From Atrichornis clamosus (lineage: Eukaryota > Chordata > Aves > Passeriformes > Menuridae), in NCBI GenBank assembly GCA_013400975.1, contig WBMZ01011765.1, positions 62,001 to 126,000 on the forward strand: a DNA stretch of 64,000 bases, given 5' to 3'. The notes below the pieces were generated by a model. That model had not been told where the DNA came from. It saw nothing but the letters and a program-made list of their open reading frames with translations, and searched no databases. The position numbers and the translations under genes are program-made. Shown here piece by piece: positions 13,180 through 26,100 of this stretch (positions are counted from its first letter, which is position 1; every line of letters starts with the position of its first letter).

Positions 13180-13540
13180 CGTAACTTAACCCATATGATG
13201 TGTTTGAGCAAATCTGGGAGAAGATTTTAATAACAGAAGAAAACTTCGGATGTGACTTTGCCAAAATTTTAAGGTTTTTAATCTCACTTTTTTGAGGGGT
13301 GTCTGGGAAGGAGTGGGGGGAGGGGAATGTGCTAAAACTTTGCTAATTGTTGGAGAATTCAAACCTGTTTTCATTTATTTGAAATTATTATATAATGGAA
13401 GTGGGACGCTATAATTCAACCCAAATGGACGACTTCAATAAGCGGGTGGAAGTGATTCAGTACATTAAAGAGAAGCTGTTTCAATAACAAATCTTTATTA
13501 TAATCAGGAGTGAAGTGGTTAATTTAAGTTTTTACTGAAA
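13180..13540. promoter_or_regulatory. Candidate conserved non-coding element or short coding segment
   Basis: The segment has the texture of vertebrate conserved non-coding elements: unique sequence, TAAT-containing motifs (TTTAATAACAG, TTTTTAATCTC, GGTTAATTTAAG) and several preserved CpG sites in otherwise CpG-poor DNA (GGGACGC, GGACGAC, AAGCGGG). Within it, 13395-13487 holds a 30-codon ATG frame that starts MEVGRYNSTQMDDFNKRVEV and ends with a lysine/glutamate-rich helix-like tail and TAA. I cannot say whether conservation, if real, is for protein or for enhancer function. No homologue is recognised. Confidence 0.25.
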
Positions 13541-13839
13541 AACAGGCTGGCAAAAATGTTTCCAGGGATGTGGGGATTTTTTTCCTTTTACTCAGTAGGG
13601 GTTTGGAGAGGAGGTTTGGAAGGGAAGGAGGGCTTTGGTTCCAGGATCCCCGCATTCCCACGAGTTCCATTAAGGAAGGGGGAAGGGCTTCCTGCTGAGG
13701 CAGCCATCTGCAGTTTCTGTGAACAGCAGGAACCAAAGGCCTGGTAAAAGGAGAGTAAACCCAGGGTGACAATTCTGTCTGCAGTCAAAGTCAGAATGTG
13801 GCTGATTCTTTTATTATTAGTCATATTGTTACTACTATT

Positions 13840-14260
13840 ATTACTAAGGAGGAGGGAGGGTTTCTCTGGCAGAATTAGCAGGTCTATAATGGAATATTAA
13901 TTACGAGCAAACAATAGGGTTACAGGCAGAAAACAGTCAAGCACAAACACACCCTGACAGCCTCTCCTGGAATGCACCATCGACAGCAAGCTGGGATTGT
14001 CATCATCCAAGCTACTGTCGCTCTGCTACAAACTATCTGAAGCCTATGGATGCGTGTCTGAGGTCCCTTAAATTATTGCTTTCTAGGCTAGAGTAAATTA
14101 GACCTGGATTTTTGTAAAGTGCTGTCACTTAATACCTATTTTATTAAGGTTATTTTTATGCCCATAATTTGAGGGTAACACATCTGTTATTTCCTCTGCT
14201 GCCTGGCTTTGGTGAACATTGCCTATGGAAAGTAACAAAGAGTGACACTGGAAAAAATAA
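13840..14260. promoter_or_regulatory. Candidate conserved regulatory element
   Basis: The region contains ATTAATTACGAGC (homeodomain-type core), AACAATAGG (SOX-type core), CTATTGTTTGC-like palindromic surroundings and low repeat content. These motifs are short and individually common. The call is an inference from clustering and texture, not from alignment. Confidence 0.18.
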
Positions 14261-15294
14261 CAAGGGTGTTTTAACTTCCAACATCTGGAGAAAACAATAT
14301 TAAGGAAACAGGAACAAATAGGTACGGTAGCCTACAAAGCAAAAGTCCACTTTTTAACAACAGTGCATAGTTTATACTGTACAGTAGATTTTTATGATTT
14401 TAGTCTGGGCAAGCTAATACAAAAAATAAGGTTGAAAAATCTCATTAAAGAAGCAGCAGTTCCAGCTCTTGTTTAGGTCATCCTAATGCCAAAACCCCAG
14501 GTACAAAGGGAGAGGAAAAAGAAAGGTACTAATATCCCTTCCAGAAAAGACTTTCAAAATTCTATCTCAAAAGCTTCCTGTTATTTAGTTTTCAATAAAG
14601 TTTTATCACTGCTACATATATGTCCCTGGCTGCTTCCTACACAGACGCAGAAAATTCTACTGTATCATATGGAACTTGAAAACTGAATTAAGCATTCCTG
14701 TGGAGTGATAAATATCAAGATTAAGAGACCAGTGGTAGTTTTTTGAGAAAAAATAGTCAATTATAAAACCTCTTAATATTTGCATTCATATCATTGAGTA
14801 TAACACAATAAATCAGAAAATATATCAAATAATCCTTTAGGGAAAGGGATGCATTTGCCATAAAAATATCTGCTTGGAAATACCACATTTCAATACTAAT
14901 TTTTTGTTTTCAAATTTGATAGATTTATTTTACAATGTACATTCCTAAATCCTCCCATTTGTTGTCTGAATTCCTGTTTGTGACCTTGGAATTCCAAATT
15001 TATTATGTCATCCTCTGCCTTTTTTTTCCAAGGGCATTGTATTAGAAAATGAAAACAGTATGAAAATACTTCCCTGTCCCTGCACACCCTCTCCTTTTCT
15101 CCTGTTAACAAGTATCGCCTTGGCAAATTTTGTTTTTTAAATGGAAAGGCAGTTTATACTTACAGTACTCTGCAAAATAAAAGGTCTAGCTTTGTTTCAC
15201 AAACGTTAAGGGATGTGTGTAGCTGAAGCTGCTCATTTCTAGCTACTGGTTTTGGGGTATAGAGATTTCTGCCTTCATTTATTTTAATTTTTTT
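14261..15294. other. Unique non-coding DNA
   Basis: No gene or repeat is recognised. The minus-strand frame 14896-15126 has no distinguishing features, although it lies just downstream (in minus orientation) of the L1-like frame and might be part of the same relic. Confidence 0.5.
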
Positions 15295-15723
15295 TTAAGG
15301 AAAAAACACATTAGACTGCTGAAGGAGTTCCTGCATTTTTTGTTTTAACTCTTCTAAAGGAGGATTCTGTTTCCAGTGGCACATTATTATTTTAGCAGTT
15401 TTCCTCATATAAAGGCTACAGGTAAGCAAAGGCCGTTTCTCCTGCCAGTAAAGAGAAGTAGATAGGTCGTGGTTAAGAACAGATGTCTGCAATGGCTGGA
15501 CAATTGCTTGTGACAGCAAAAGCCCAGAGGAAGGCATTGCACACCTAAACAGTAGATGTGCTGTTTGGTTCCCAGTACACATGCCTTGGGTCAGTAAAGA
15601 ATTTCTGCATTTAAATAGGTTTTGTTTCCATGCAAAGCTAGCAGTATGCCCAGGGTCTTTTCTCAGTAGGTTTTCTGTCTGGGTGCTTAAAAGCAACTCC
15701 AGGCACAGGTGAAGCAACTTCAG
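15295..15723 (-). pseudogene. Relic resembling the C-terminal end of an L1/Tx1-type LINE ORF2
   Basis: One minus-strand frame is open for about 140 codons with no good ATG at its start. Residues 47-59 are CTGNQTAHLLFRC, a Cys-X6-His-X4-Cys pattern similar to the cysteine/histidine cluster near the C-terminus of L1-type ORF2 proteins. About 45 residues later comes YMRKTAKIIMCHWKQNPP, close in layout to the 'ARKTI.L.WK..PP' block that follows that cluster in non-mammalian L1 (Tx1-like) elements. A helical LEELKQKMQELL tail then runs to the stop. Neither the reverse transcriptase core nor a poly(A) tail is recognised. L1-type elements are rare and old in birds, so an open frame of this length is odd. 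It may be chance; the match is from memory of family layout. Confidence 0.3.
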
Positions 15724-17155
15724 CTACTGGCTGAATATCCCAGCCAGGCTGCAAAATGACAGGGTACATGGCAGGAGAAATTCAGTAATGAGAAATTCTA
15801 CTTACAAATGATATCTGTTTTAAATCTTAGTGCAATGTAAAAGCTGACATAATGATTATCAGTCTAACCTGAAAATCCTCCTTATTTTAATTGGTATTAC
15901 AAATGCTCAGCACCTCACAAGATTAAGTTCAAAGTCACCTTAACACACAGCTTTTCCTTCACAAGTACTAATCTTTCTAAAGAAACTTTGAGACCCAAAC
16001 AAAATCAAATTTTAAAAATATTTGTCTGCTTTAAACACTACCAACTGACACCACAAGATGTGTGACACCACTCTCAAGAAGAGTACAAGAAACTGTTTCT
16101 GTCTTTAAATCATAAAACATTGTTTTCCTCAGATGAGGCTGTAAATGTAATCCAGTTTCCCAAAGCTGAAACTAAACTGCTGCAGCATTATAGGGGTTAT
16201 ACTATTTTACAATAAAAGCTCAAAAAACCCTAAAAAATCCCCCATATAACTTTGCTTTAGTAGCTTTGCTTTTTAAAAATTGTCATAGCCAACACAATTA
16301 TTTTAAAGAAAGATGAGTTTCCTAGTTTTCTTCCCAAAGTTGTTAACCCACAATTGGAGAAGTTCTCCTTCTGGAAACACACCAGACGCTCTTATAGAAT
16401 TTAAGATATTTAATGTAAAAATGTAGATTGTTTCTTGTATACACGTTTATAACAACTTCACCTGTGATTGCTCTATATCACCTGTTGCAGAAAACACCTT
16501 AGGTTTCAGTGGCTTGAAAACACAGTAGGCATTATTGATGAAAGGTACAGCATCTGTTTAAATGACATCTAGGGTTTTTCAGTTGGTTAATAGCTTAATA
16601 GCTTTAGCTATCAGAGAAATGCAGTACGTATGGGTAGCACCTCAGAACAACATGCAGGCACAGTATATGCATTCATAAATGAGTAAAATTTATCCCTGAA
16701 TATATGGGTATCAGGAGACTTCTTTATCACTTTAGTCCTCAAAGTAAGGCTCCAGTGGGATTTGAAAAATGTGTGGGCTTTTTTCCAGCCCTGTGAGGTG
16801 AATTATACCTAGTGAAACAGCAGATATGCCTGTGCAGACAGGTGCAAGCAGTTCCCTTGATTCCTCTGCGTCTCTGGTCTCAGCCGGCTGCATCCCAGAT
16901 CCAACCCAAAAGCTACACGAGCACGTTTCTCTGAGATGTAGTTATTGGCCTGGGCACAGTCAGCCTTCCAACACGCTAGCTAAGAATATACCAAATAGTT
17001 ACTGAAGGGAGTGTTTAGTTAAAGCTGTTTAGTATACAGAACACTTAGAAAGCAAATTGAACAAACTAATGACATCCCTCTAAAATTCATTCAAACATTA
17101 CAAAAAAAAATCCAGACAAGAGGCATAGCATTACAAATGGCCTTAAAAATATATC
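15724..17155. other. Unique non-coding DNA
   Basis: Nothing recognised on either strand. Any upstream part of the L1-like relic (which would lie here on the minus strand) cannot be followed by eye. Confidence 0.5.
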
Positions 17156-17432
17156 ACAGAATCATAAATAATCCTCAAGGATCATCGAAGTCCAACTCCT
17201 GGCCCTGCACAGGAGACCCCAAGAGTCACACCATGTGCCTGAGTGTTGTCCAAACACTTCTTGACCTCAGATAGGCTTAGTGCTGTAACCACTTCCCTGG
17301 GGAACCTGTTCTGGTGCCCAGCCACCCTCCAGCTGAAGAACCTTTTCCAATGTAAGCCTCCCTTGACACAGTTTCATGCTACTGCTTTGGGTCCTGTCCC
17401 TGATCACCAGCAAGAAGACATCAAAACAGTTC
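17156..17432 (-). mobile_element. CR1 LINE fragment, minus orientation
   Basis: Reading the plus strand gives the reverse complement of the CR1 3' region: CACAGAATCATAAATAATCC, then ATCATCGAAGTCCAACTCCTGGCCCTGCA, the CCCCAAGAGTCACACCATGTGCCTGAG block, TGTCCAAACACTTCTTGACCTC, and CCCTGGGGAACCTGTTC. The open frames at 17243-17437 and 17267-17548 are shadows of it. Confidence 0.92.
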
Positions 17433-17680
17433 AGTGAGCTGTATGTCACAATTTTCAAAAAAATAGTCTGAGTTTGTAAAAGAAATGTGGTCAAGAGGCC
17501 AGTATTTTTTAAATTCTGATACCCTTCCTCATTCATAATATGTGTCATAAAATGAAGTGGAAGAAGTAAATGAAGCAGTGAACACTTAATAGTTTTACTG
17601 ACATTTTTGTACTACCAAAACAAACTATACTGCTTTTTTAACATATACTGGGAATTTACCAGTTCAAATGCTGACCAATG
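17433..17680. other. Unique non-coding DNA
   Basis: Short stretch between the CR1 copy and the palindromic repeat. Nothing recognised. Confidence 0.5.
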
Positions 17681-17681
17681 A

Positions 17682-17790
17682 CCCTAGTTCAGTAAAATAC
17701 CTAAACATGCATTTAAGCAATTTCTGAATGTGTAGTATAAAGCAAAAGCTTAAATTAAAGCATATGCTTAAGTCCTTTGTTAAATTGGAA
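17682..17790. repeat. Palindromic MITE-like interspersed repeat (decayed)
   Basis: The left arm CCCTAGTTCAGTAAAATACC with TAAACATGCATTTAAGCA, and the right arm AAGCATATGCTTAAGTCCTTTGTTAAATTGG, are imperfect inverted copies. They match the layout of a bird/reptile palindromic repeat whose ends read 'TTCAGCAAAGCACTTAAGCATGTGCTTAA' in fresher copies. A third inner arm near 17745-17760 fits the nested structure. The class is known to me only by pattern. Confidence 0.5.
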
Positions 17791-20700
17791 CATTACTATT
17801 CACATAAATTGCAGTTTCAAGGCAAGCAATTGTTCTACAAATTACTCTGAAATTATTCTAAAAGCCTATCACAGAAATCTGAGTAATTCATAATACTAGA
17901 AAGTCAACAGGAAGACCAATGTCTGTCAACTGGTGTTTGGAGCAAGATATTGATTCCCAAGTGCAGCAAGGTTAAAATGTTATAGCAACATGATCTGGCA
18001 TGATTTTTCAAAAACTTACAAGCAAGAGAAATGCACCAGGGAATGCACCCAGGGAGCGTTAGACCATGCTTCTTAGAAGGCTGGATTTAAGAGTAGAACT
18101 CTGAGGAAATCACAAAGAAAAAAGTCATATGTCTTTCAGTCCCCAAGGATCTGGTTATGAATTTACAGCCAAGGACATTAACCTCTAGGTTACTTGTTCT
18201 TCAGATCTGTCAGAAAGAAACCTTTCCTTATTAACTCTTCCACACCACAGATATAACTCCTCTTCATAAACTAGTACTCTGTTCTTTCTATTGAATGTAT
18301 TGCACATAAAATAAAACAATTATTTTTTAGAAAAGAGAGAGAGAGAAAAAATTAGTCTTTATTCATTATGAGGAAGGAATAGAGTCAAAACAACTTAATT
18401 CCCCTTTGTTTTCCAATTTGGTTTTGAAAGAAAATGAGATTAGCTAGGGGAAAAGAACACTGAAAGATTTCTGACCTGAATCTCGTAGGCTAAACACACT
18501 AATGGAGGAGAAACTGCAAGAGCTGTGAGAGATGTGAAGGAACTGTACAGTGCAAAAGAAAAGGAAAATATTTACTAATGCAAAGACTGTTGTCCACTAG
18601 TGTTCTCAACCAAGACACAATGTCTCCCTTCTCATGTTCCAGTGTGATAAAAACTCATTTATGGAATAAACCACAAGAAAGGTAGGGGTCATTACTTCTG
18701 TGTTTGTATTAGACCTGGCTTCTTCTTAATTTTAACATATGAACCCTGAAACAAATATCCATTTCCTTTGTACCATGGGAAGAGGAGGTCTTTTCAAGCA
18801 CAAAAAGTAATTGAAAAAAGATATTTTCTGGTTTTAATAAGAACTAAGCCAACATGATATAAAAACCCTCTATGTTTTGCAACACCTGTCACAACTTCAA
18901 AGAATGTGAGAAGTGGCTATTGCAAAAAATAACAGGTGTCAGCCTAGAGATGTGAGGTCCAATATGTGGCAGAAGCACAGCAATTCAGGCAGTTGTTAAT
19001 AGAACACACAACCCAAACTCTGCTTAAAAAGCAAAATAGAAAAAGCCCCTTATGACCCACAAGCCAAAATGGATATTTTTAAAACCCTACATGTTCGTAT
19101 TATCTCATAAGTAATATATCATCGAAATATGCAAAGGGATTCAAAAATAGACTGGAACAAAACTGAGGTTAAGAAATCAAGCATTCAAGGCCAGGAAAGA
19201 GAGAAGTAAAGGCTAGTGTTTAAAATACGGCCTTGCAAATGTTGAAATTTGATTTTAAAAATGCAAAATGGATCATCAGCTAAAAACTGATAGAGATTGC
19301 ATGATCTGGGAAAGATTCAGTCTCAGAATATTAATTTTCCTGGTCATAAAGTCTATAGATATGCAAAAGCCTTTAAACTGATAGATCTCTGATACAGTCC
19401 TGAAAACTGGACAGAGTTCTCTAGTTAGTCCAAATAAGAACATACTGAGTGACAGAAACATTGGAGGTATTACAGAACCGGTCCTAAAAATTACAATTTA
19501 ACTGCAATTTGCATAGGAGGTGCTGCCTTCCAATACACTGTGGATAAAAGAACCAGGAAAATCCCAGGATGGCTCATTTATTATAATTCATTTATGATTT
19601 CATAATTTTTAGTGCGCTGTCACTATATCTCTGCTAAAAGCAGGCATTAAGTTTCTTGAGGGGTTAACAATATAAAATTTCCTTTTCTTTCTTTCTGACT
19701 ACCCAAGAGGGACAGAGAGAGTAACATCCGATTAGTAAGCACGCTTCCTCTGTGATGCTAACTGTGAAATATGTAGCTGGCCCAGGGTGCTAACAAGGAC
19801 TATGTGCATGAAGCATAGAAACACACTGGGTTGTCTGAAACATAGCAACAGACTGGGTTACAGGGTCCTCCCTCAGTGCTATCTAATTTAGCTTATTGAA
19901 GGTTATTCATAGTCTGGGTCCCCTGAGGAGCTGTCATGGTGACTCATGACAACCCCATATCCGGTGTGTTTGCCATCATGCTGTTGTATATGGGAATAGA
20001 ACATCTCTTTCTTTAGAGGTAGGCAGATGTGCATTGGATGTGGGGTTTCCAGAAGGGATTAAGTGATTTGGACACTTTCTCTCAGTTGTTAAGAATGCAC
20101 CTGAGGAGCCTATCCAATGGTAAAGCAAAGTCACTGAGTTGTTTTGGAGATCCTGGGCCAGAATTTCAAAAAAATAATTAAATGAGACACTTTTTTCTCC
20201 TTCAGTGCTATTCCTGCATCTCTTAACATATCTTTTTTCAGTTATCACTTTATTTGACAGAATATTCTAATGATCCTAGTTTATTCTGACTGTTACCTCT
20301 TCAGATTGTTGGAATGTTATTTTGGGAAAAGTGAATGAGGGCATTCGCTGGTGTTTTCTATCTTACAGGTGGCACAATATTGATTGCCAGCTGGATGAAT
20401 GCAAGTAGAAAGTCTTCCTAGGAAACCACAATCCTGCCAGATGCTTTGCTTTTCTTGTTCCATGAAGCTTAGAGCAACAACATTCCAGACAATGCTTTCT
20501 ACTGAATAGACAGTGCAGAATGCTCTGGGCTGTGCTAAATAACTGAATTAATTTTATTCTCAGATGCTGAGAATTTCAGGCTGTGACAAATTAATCCAAT
20601 TAATTGTGTTCCAAATTAACTGAAAACAGCAATAAAAAACCACCTTTGAAAAACCACATCTGAGTCAAGGTAGAGAGAATTTAATCAGTATTATGTAGCA

Positions 20701-22873
20701 TGCATTGCAATTCCAAAAGTAAATTTTTATCTAGGTCTTATTAAAAATCATTTAGAAATCCAAATGTTCTATAAAAGCAGAAGGAGTACAGACAACAGCA
20801 TATTTATTAAGCAAGAGTGGTCAGAATCTCCCTAGTTCCTTCAAAACCCCCAGTCAATGTTTTTCTTTAAAGTTATGTTCCGTGATTCAAGCTCTAGAGA
20901 ATTTAAGTTCTTTGCTTCTTTGCTGGCTTAGCCAGCTCAGTCAGGTCTTTGTCAGCAGCTGGGAAGGGTTGCAAGTACACAGCTACCAGTTCATTTAGGA
21001 CCAAACTGTGGTACACTTATTCATGGTGGGCAGGAATTTACCCTCCCTACATTAGTTTTAATAGGAATTCATTGGGAGAAAATGCTGCAGAAGTCTGGTG
21101 CTTAGTTGACAAATTGATACATTTACCAAATACCAAACAGGATTGGAGTCCGTAAAACACAACTGCAAAACAAAAGTTTCAGGTTTCATTTCAGTAGCCA
21201 AGAAGGTAACATTTCCTGATCTCTTGAGAGGAATTCTTGGCATTGTATGCAACTTTAGCTTTTTACCTAATAGTACCCTAGAAACTGTAAAATACTCCAA
21301 TTTTAATGAACAGGAAAAAAATAGAGTTATGACAAGGGGATAACGGAACACTAGCTCTCCTCTCAGCAGAGAAATACCTCTTGTAATTCTATTTTCCCTC
21401 ACTAAACTCTTCCTAACAACCTTTTCTCTCTATTTCTCTCATGTGTATAAAGAGGAAGATGGACATAAAGAGAAACATTTTACAGAAAAATCGTTTGACC
21501 CAGGCTCCTCCACAGACCCTGGTGAACCTCCCTGGCAATGAAACACAGGGAGGAAACAGGTGTGGGAAGGAGCCACGCACACACTTCCCTCAACAGTGGC
21601 CACAAAATTCAGACACAACAGCTAAACCCACTCCTGCAGAAGCAATGTCTGTGACATACATCAATTAGTGTTTGTGGCAAAACAGCAAAGTGTGAGGAAC
21701 CTTTTTCAAAAATAGGAGTAGGGTAAGGTGAAGCAGTATTTCTCTAAGAGAAAGATGTCTAGGGAAAGAAAATAAGTAAAAGCCTTCAGAATCAAAGAAA
21801 ACTACGTGATAATTCTCAAACCACTCAAAAAGCAGTATCTCATTGCAGCATCTACCGAAGCACACCTTTGATGTTGTATGTTTGCTAGTTTTCACAGAGG
21901 TGTTAAACTCTTAGTTGTGTTCATCTGTTAATAACAGAATGCTTTAAGAATCTTTGATCTGTTGTGTATTTCCACAGCATGTATCAAAATGGGGTCTTGC
22001 TTCAAGCCTGGGTCTACAAATAATTACAAGATTCAACCTCTAGCTTTGCCTGTTGTCATTGATCCCTAGTTTTTCATTAGCACACCACAAACTGAAAGGT
22101 TTCACTTCCATATACTTCTTAAAGATTGTAAGTGATTTTTCAAAAATATTTACCTACTGCTTTCTCTTCTCATGGAGACTGAAACAATGTGCAATATGTT
22201 TCCTTTCTATTTATTCTAATGATTCTGTAAAGTTTTCTGCTTTAGACACCAAGCTAATTTTAATCAGTGATAGAGTTTTTGTCTTGTTCAGTGTGCTTCT
22301 CCAAGTGGTGTACAGATGCATAATCTTCACCTTTTGTTTAAAATAATCCCCATCACCTATGGAGCATTACTCCTAGAAAATACGTGTTCTTTTTGCTTTG
22401 CTGAGATTGACCCGGGTACACACCGCAATTTTAAAAATTGGAAAGGAGATGGAGCTTCTACACAGATGGTGGTTTCTAAGCCATAACAAATTAACTGATC
22501 AAACTGTGTAATATTCTCTGCATTGCAGAGTTCGTTCCCTACATTATGATATTCATCACCACCCTCTTCCTTCCTCCACAGACTCTCAGAAGTTTCACAC
22601 TATATCCATTTCCAGCACTCCTCTCAGATTCCCCAGGCAAATGCCAATCAAAGCTTCCTTTGTTGGTGATATGTACATTCCTTCATGAGCTATAAAGGGT
22701 AAGTATGTCCCAACTTTCTTCAGGCTATCATAGGCACGTGCAATATTATTGTCCCATAGTTTATCTTACCATACCCTAGAGAAATCTCATCATCCTGTTT
22801 TCTTTATATGGGCTACAGATGTCTTAGCCAAGCTTCCTCACCACTGAGTCACTGACCAGGATTGTTTACGTCT
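17791..22873. other. AT-rich unique non-coding DNA
   Basis: No gene or interspersed repeat is recognised. 20530-20630 is rich in TTAATT cores (GAATTAATTTTATT, CAAATTAATCCAATTAATTG) and could be regulatory. 18338-18353 is a short GA repeat. Open frames at 19976-20248 (minus) and 21058-21402 (minus) show no recognisable domain. Confidence 0.5.
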
Positions 22874-22982
22874 TCATAATGAGTCACCTTCACGATTTGG
22901 CTCATTGTCAATACTTGTGCTGACGGCCTCAGCTAGTCTCTGTTTTGTCTCATTCTCCTTCATCTTGTCAGTGTAGCTGTAC
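22874..22982 (-). other. Possible terminal coding exon on the minus strand
   Basis: On the minus strand TTTTGTGTTCTTAATCCCAACAG is a good acceptor. It is followed by a frame that reads YSYTDKMKENETKQRLAEAV, then about 15 more residues ending GDSL and TGA. The composition is strongly protein-like: hydrophilic, few leucine runs, balanced charge, ending in a possible cytoplasmic tail. The same frame is open further upstream to about 23143 and includes a basic KRKSRRE cluster, so the segment could also be an unspliced relic. No family is recognised and no partner exon is found in the window. Confidence 0.22.
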
Positions 22983-23143
22983 CTGTTGGGATTAAGAACA
23001 CAAAATGGCTCCCTCCTACTTTTCCTTTTCCTTATGTATGACACTTCATGTTCACTGATGTCACTTTCTATCTCTAGAATGACTGCTGTTACAAAACTTT
23101 GACTTTCATGTTGTTCCAAGATCCTGTGCCATAGGAAATCCAA

Positions 23144-26100
23144 TTAAAAATTCTTTTTTTGCATCCAGGAATATCAGTTGATGTGCAAAAGTGCCATATC
23201 TTTGGTCAAATGTCAAACTACATTTAATATGTGTCTTTCATCCTCTTCATTTATAAATAGGAATATTGTGAATATTGCAAATATCTACAATGCTTTAGAA
23301 GTCATATTGTCTTTTTGTAGGATATCTTTTCACTTATTGGAATGTGTAAATGACTAAGATTTCTTCTGGCCCAAGAACTTTCCTTTTTGCACCATGCATA
23401 CCCTTGAAGGTTCATTTTGTGAATGTTCTGTATTTATTAATTCTTTCCTTTTCTAATCACTATGTTTAGTATGCCCACTCAGCACCTAACTCCCCCTTAG
23501 ATCTAAACTCCCTGCAATCAGTGGCTGGCTGGGCTCCCAGAGTTAGTCAGCCTCATTTTCTATTCCACCTTCAGGCTTTCATGTGCTACTTCAGAGCCAT
23601 TATAGTCATGTTTCCAAAACAGCAAAGTAATTTTAATATTTTCATTGTATCTTTATTTTCTAAATTTGCATTGCAAATATGCTTTTATATTAATTCCTTA
23701 CTTTCAAAAAATAAAAAAATATTAAAGTACTAGATAAATTCCCTTCAGGAATCTTTCGCAATTCTGATTCACAATTCATAAGTTGCATTTGCTTTGTTGA
23801 ATAAAAACCTTACAGCAATTGAATTAGGGTGAGAGGTAAAATACTGTCATGAATTAGAACAGGCTAAGAAACCAAAAACAAAGAGTCAGAATTAGTAATC
23901 AGTTTTCAGGCAAAAGGTTAACAGGAAGGTGACCAGAACGAAACCAAATTTGCTAGGTTGGGGGATAGGAAAGTTGGGGTGGGTGGTGGTGTAGAATGTA
24001 AAGATATGAATAAAAACATTATTGTGTTTAAATATTACTAACAATATAAATAAATCATACTTAAGTTTTTGCAACTTAATCCATGGAAATCTCACCCAGA
24101 AAATATCCTTTAAGGATTCAGCTAATAACTTCCAACTTAAACCTGATTTTCATTCAAAACCACAACTTTTGCGGATAGAAACGTGCTTATCTTGTTTTTA
24201 AATACCAAAGTGGTTCTGTGAAGGGCAGAATATCTTTGAAGAGCTCCAAATTCTGTGTATACAAGACACAGATATTCTAAACCATAAATGAATTCTTTAA
24301 TTCTTCAACTTTATTTATTGATCTCAGCTACAGTTTCTTTGACATACCAACTCTAGCCAGACCCACTTACCCACCCAGAAAAAGGGGTTGGTGTACTTTA
24401 GTGCCAGTTCAGATTAATGGCTGGCCCTATTATCCTGTTTATTTTTAAATCAAGCTAGATAAACAAATTCTTCCATTTGTCATTATTGTTTCTCTTTCTG
24501 TAATTAATCCTCTGAGAAGTTACAAATTAAACAGCATTTACTCAGCCAAAATGGAAACTTCGTATAGTAGTTTCTTTCATAAAGCACTAATCAAATATAA
24601 ATTCACATTTTTTGAATATGGAAATACTTGTAGTGATGAAAGTTATACTTAGCACATGTGGAATGCATGCTTCATTTTTTAAAATAACAGTGATGCCAGT
24701 GAACTTCAAGATGATGAAGTTTAATGGGCCCTGGAACCTGCTCAAATCCAGCTACCTCAGTCCAAATGCTAATGTCAAACTGTAAGCAGGAAAACTCAGA
24801 GTCTGAAAGACTCCTTGACCTGATGGGAAATGCTATTTGTGTCAGGGAGAGGAGCGCTGACTGGTTTATGTGATTGAAGGATTGAGAACATTGGCCCACA
24901 TGAGGTGTATCTTCACTGCAGACAGGATTCCACTATGAAGCTCCCCCTGATATTACGGCTATTTTTAGATGAGGACACGAATAGCACTGTTTGTATTGCT
25001 TGGGATGCCTGGGGTATTAATAAAGAGAGCAAGAGACACTGTGCTGGATTCCAGAGGTGCAAAACGATGTAATAAGAATTTTTTGTTTTCAGATGCTAAT
25101 TTCAGGACCTAATTCTGGTGCTTTTCCAAGTGTGGTTCTGGGCAAGAGACAGGAAGCTGTAGCCAGCTAGCTGTTTGTACACTCTGACAGACACAACCAT
25201 AAAACAAAGCAGACTTTATGAGTGTGATAGAGCCAATATCACAAATTCTGGAGGTTTTCTATTAAGCTGTCATTCAGTGTTGCACTCCTGCCTTGAAAGA
25301 ACTCTCAACAACCAACCAACAGCAACAAAAAATTGTATTCAGATTAACAAAAAAACCTATTTACCCTGAACTTCGCTATTCTGACAGTATAGGACAAGAT
25401 AGTCTCAGTCTTGCAGTTTAGTTGAATGTTACGCTATCCATCAAAATCAGGGATAATACATGACCAATATGGAACATCTGTTTCAGCATAACTTTTAATT
25501 AGAAGATGAGTTTTGGATGTTTTCTCACTGCTAAATAAACCAGAAATTTTAAAAACATAAACCCCACATTATTTATGGGCAAACCAATGAAATCCCCATT
25601 CCAAAACCACAACTACTCCAGCCATGAATGCTGACCTCACCTCTGCTGCTACAGCTAATAGGAAAACTGATGCACTACTTAGGCTGGGCATAATTTAAAA
25701 GATAAAAATTATGCTGAGTTTTCAATTTTGCTAGATATCCGCCAGGGAGAAAGATACTGATTGAGATTCTGTTCTCGGGCCCAATAAACAGAGTTCAGTG
25801 GCTAAATGAAGTATTTGTTAACATGAAGCCCAACACATAAAAATTAAGATAATATAAAAATGGAGAAAGTCGTGTGTAAAATTGAAACAAAGGGCCAGCA
25901 GGGAATTGGCATTATAAGCAATTTCACAAGGGATTGACTTTTTTTACTATTTTGATTTGTGTGCTAGCTCTAGAACATGCAAGTGCACTGATGGCAATCC
26001 AAAGAGGTGTGCATAAATAAGAGGACAAGAAAACCTACTGAAAGAACTGGATATTTGTGAATTGAAATGAGATGACACTCAGTAGTGAAAATATCAAAGC

